DNA from: Pratylenchus scribneri
Lineage: Eukaryota; Nematoda; Chromadorea; Rhabditida; Pratylenchidae
DNA length: 64,000 bases
Assembly (NCBI GenBank): GCA_030063045.1
Contig: JAQSEB010000028.1
Span: 248,001-312,000 of the forward strand
Reading direction: 5' to 3'
In this document: positions 63,481-64,000 of the stretch, one piece after another
Layout: the number at the start of each line of letters is the position of its first letter
Position numbering within the stretch: position 1 is the stretch's first letter
Made by a program: the position numbers and the translations under genes
Notes under the pieces: generated by a model
The model's input: only the letters and a program-made list of their open reading frames with translations
The model's database searches: none
Told to the model about the DNA's origin: nothing

Positions 63481-64000
63481 TTTCAAAACTTTCAAATAGA
63501 TGTATGGCCTAGAATCTGCATTAAAAATACTATTAGAAAAGATTGTGAGGAATGATATTAAAATTCTGAAGAGAAAAAGCGATTTAAAACTTTATTTTTT
63601 AAACTCATAGAAAATTTCAATTTCAAAACTTTCAAATAGATGTATGGCCTAGAATCTGCATTAAAAATACTATTAGAAAAGATTGTGAGGAATGATATTA
63701 AAATTCTGAAGAGAAAAAGCGATTTAAAACTTTATTTTTTAAACTCATAGAAAATTTCAATTTCAAAACTTTCAAATAGATGTATGGCCTAGAATCTGCA
63801 TTAAAAATACTATTAGAAAAGATTGTGAGGAATGATATTAAAATTCAGAAGAGAAAAAGCGATTTAAAACTTTATTTTTTAAACTCATAGAAAATTTCAA
63901 TTTCATGAATTTCAAATATATGTATAGCCTAGAATCTGCATTAAAAATACAATTAGAATAGATTGTGGGGAATGATATTAAAATTCTGACGAGAAATAGC

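Larger units (their letters stand above)
25281..64000 (+). repeat. 140-bp satellite array, ~277 tandem copies, open at right edge
   Basis: A 140-bp monomer (gatgtatggcctagaatctg at its start, ctttcaaata at its end) repeats head to tail without interruption or inversion for 38.7 kb. Register is almost perfect. The indels seen are single-base losses near 33117, 46796 and 52110 and one single-base gain near 34050. Copies differ by point changes at about 15 recurring positions, for example gatgtatggc/tatgtatagc, actatt/acaatt, ggaatgat/ggaataat, attctg/attcag, gcgat/acgat/ccgat, aactcat/aacacat and caaaactttc/catgaatttc. A-tracts are spaced along the monomer, and its length is close to that of nucleosomal DNA. 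Higher-order blocks are listed separately. The array may be centromeric, subtelomeric or simply heterochromatic; the sequence alone does not say. Confidence 0.98.
38981..64000 (+). repeat. Satellite subdomain 4: higher-order repeats marked by divergent pair
   Basis: A two-monomer pair interrupts the common monomers. The first member has catgaatttc, tatgtatagc, acaattagaatag, acgagaaata and gattttaaa. The second has tatgtatagc with otherwise standard sequence. Pairs begin near 39961, 41501, 42621, 46261, 47101, 49201, 50881, 51441, 52421, 53961, 56761, 57461, 58861, 59561, 62641, 63201 and 63901. Most spacings between pairs are 4-26 whole monomers. Confidence 0.85.

Noticed and set aside
25281..64000. 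CRISPR array
   Set aside because: There are no constant repeats separated by unique spacers; whole 140-bp units repeat, and the rest of the window is eukaryotic.

Overview
The window looks like nuclear DNA of a nematode. The evidence is an AT-rich background, many short GT-AG introns, and a multi-exon serpentine receptor of the Srsx chemoreceptor type with an LDRL motif after TM3. A second chemoreceptor fragment and many small non-autonomous DNA transposons fit the same picture. No bacterial operon, rRNA or tRNA was recognised. The species cannot be named from the sequence.

Layout. 1-1200: palindromic foldback repeats next to a truncated minus-strand chemoreceptor gene (1223-1646). 1723-2344: an element with a 9-bp target duplication. 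2354-5415: AT-rich, mostly empty. 5416-8435: a six-exon plus-strand Srsx-like GPCR (346 codons from its first recognised exon), with four small transposon-like insertions in its introns. 9083-9290: remnant of the 3' end of a multigene-family member. 9748-12392: a two-exon gene for a secreted Gly/Glu-rich repeat protein, with a 795-bp hAT-like element in its intron. 13338-24344: two minus-strand clusters of an unrecognised multigene family. The right cluster holds an apparently intact six-exon gene (B, 415 aa; introns carry a hAT-like element and a palindromic MITE), followed by a partial gene (C). The left cluster (A) looks like a fusion of a B-type 5' half with a C-type 3' half. It is broken by an in-frame stop, a lost splice donor and a 1473-bp hAT-like element that itself contains a 319-bp MITE. 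A roughly 920-bp mariner-like foldback element lies between the clusters.

25281-64000 (60% of the window) is one uninterrupted head-to-tail satellite of a 140-bp monomer, about 277 copies. It runs off the right edge. It keeps an almost perfect 140-bp register and falls into subdomains by diagnostic variants. It shows higher-order structure: repeated blocks at offsets of 2,380 bp and about 1.82 kb, and a cassette recurring at about 5.88 kb in the last 14 kb. Each full monomer also carries a short ATG-to-TAG frame of about 36 codons, probably incidental.

Taken together, this is a transposon-rich, receptor- and secreted-protein-bearing arm or subterminal region grading into a long satellite block. 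The strongest candidates for something undescribed are the B/C gene family, the secreted repeat protein and the higher-order organisation of the satellite. Exon models were built by eye from splice motifs, reading phase and paralogue comparison. No database search was possible.
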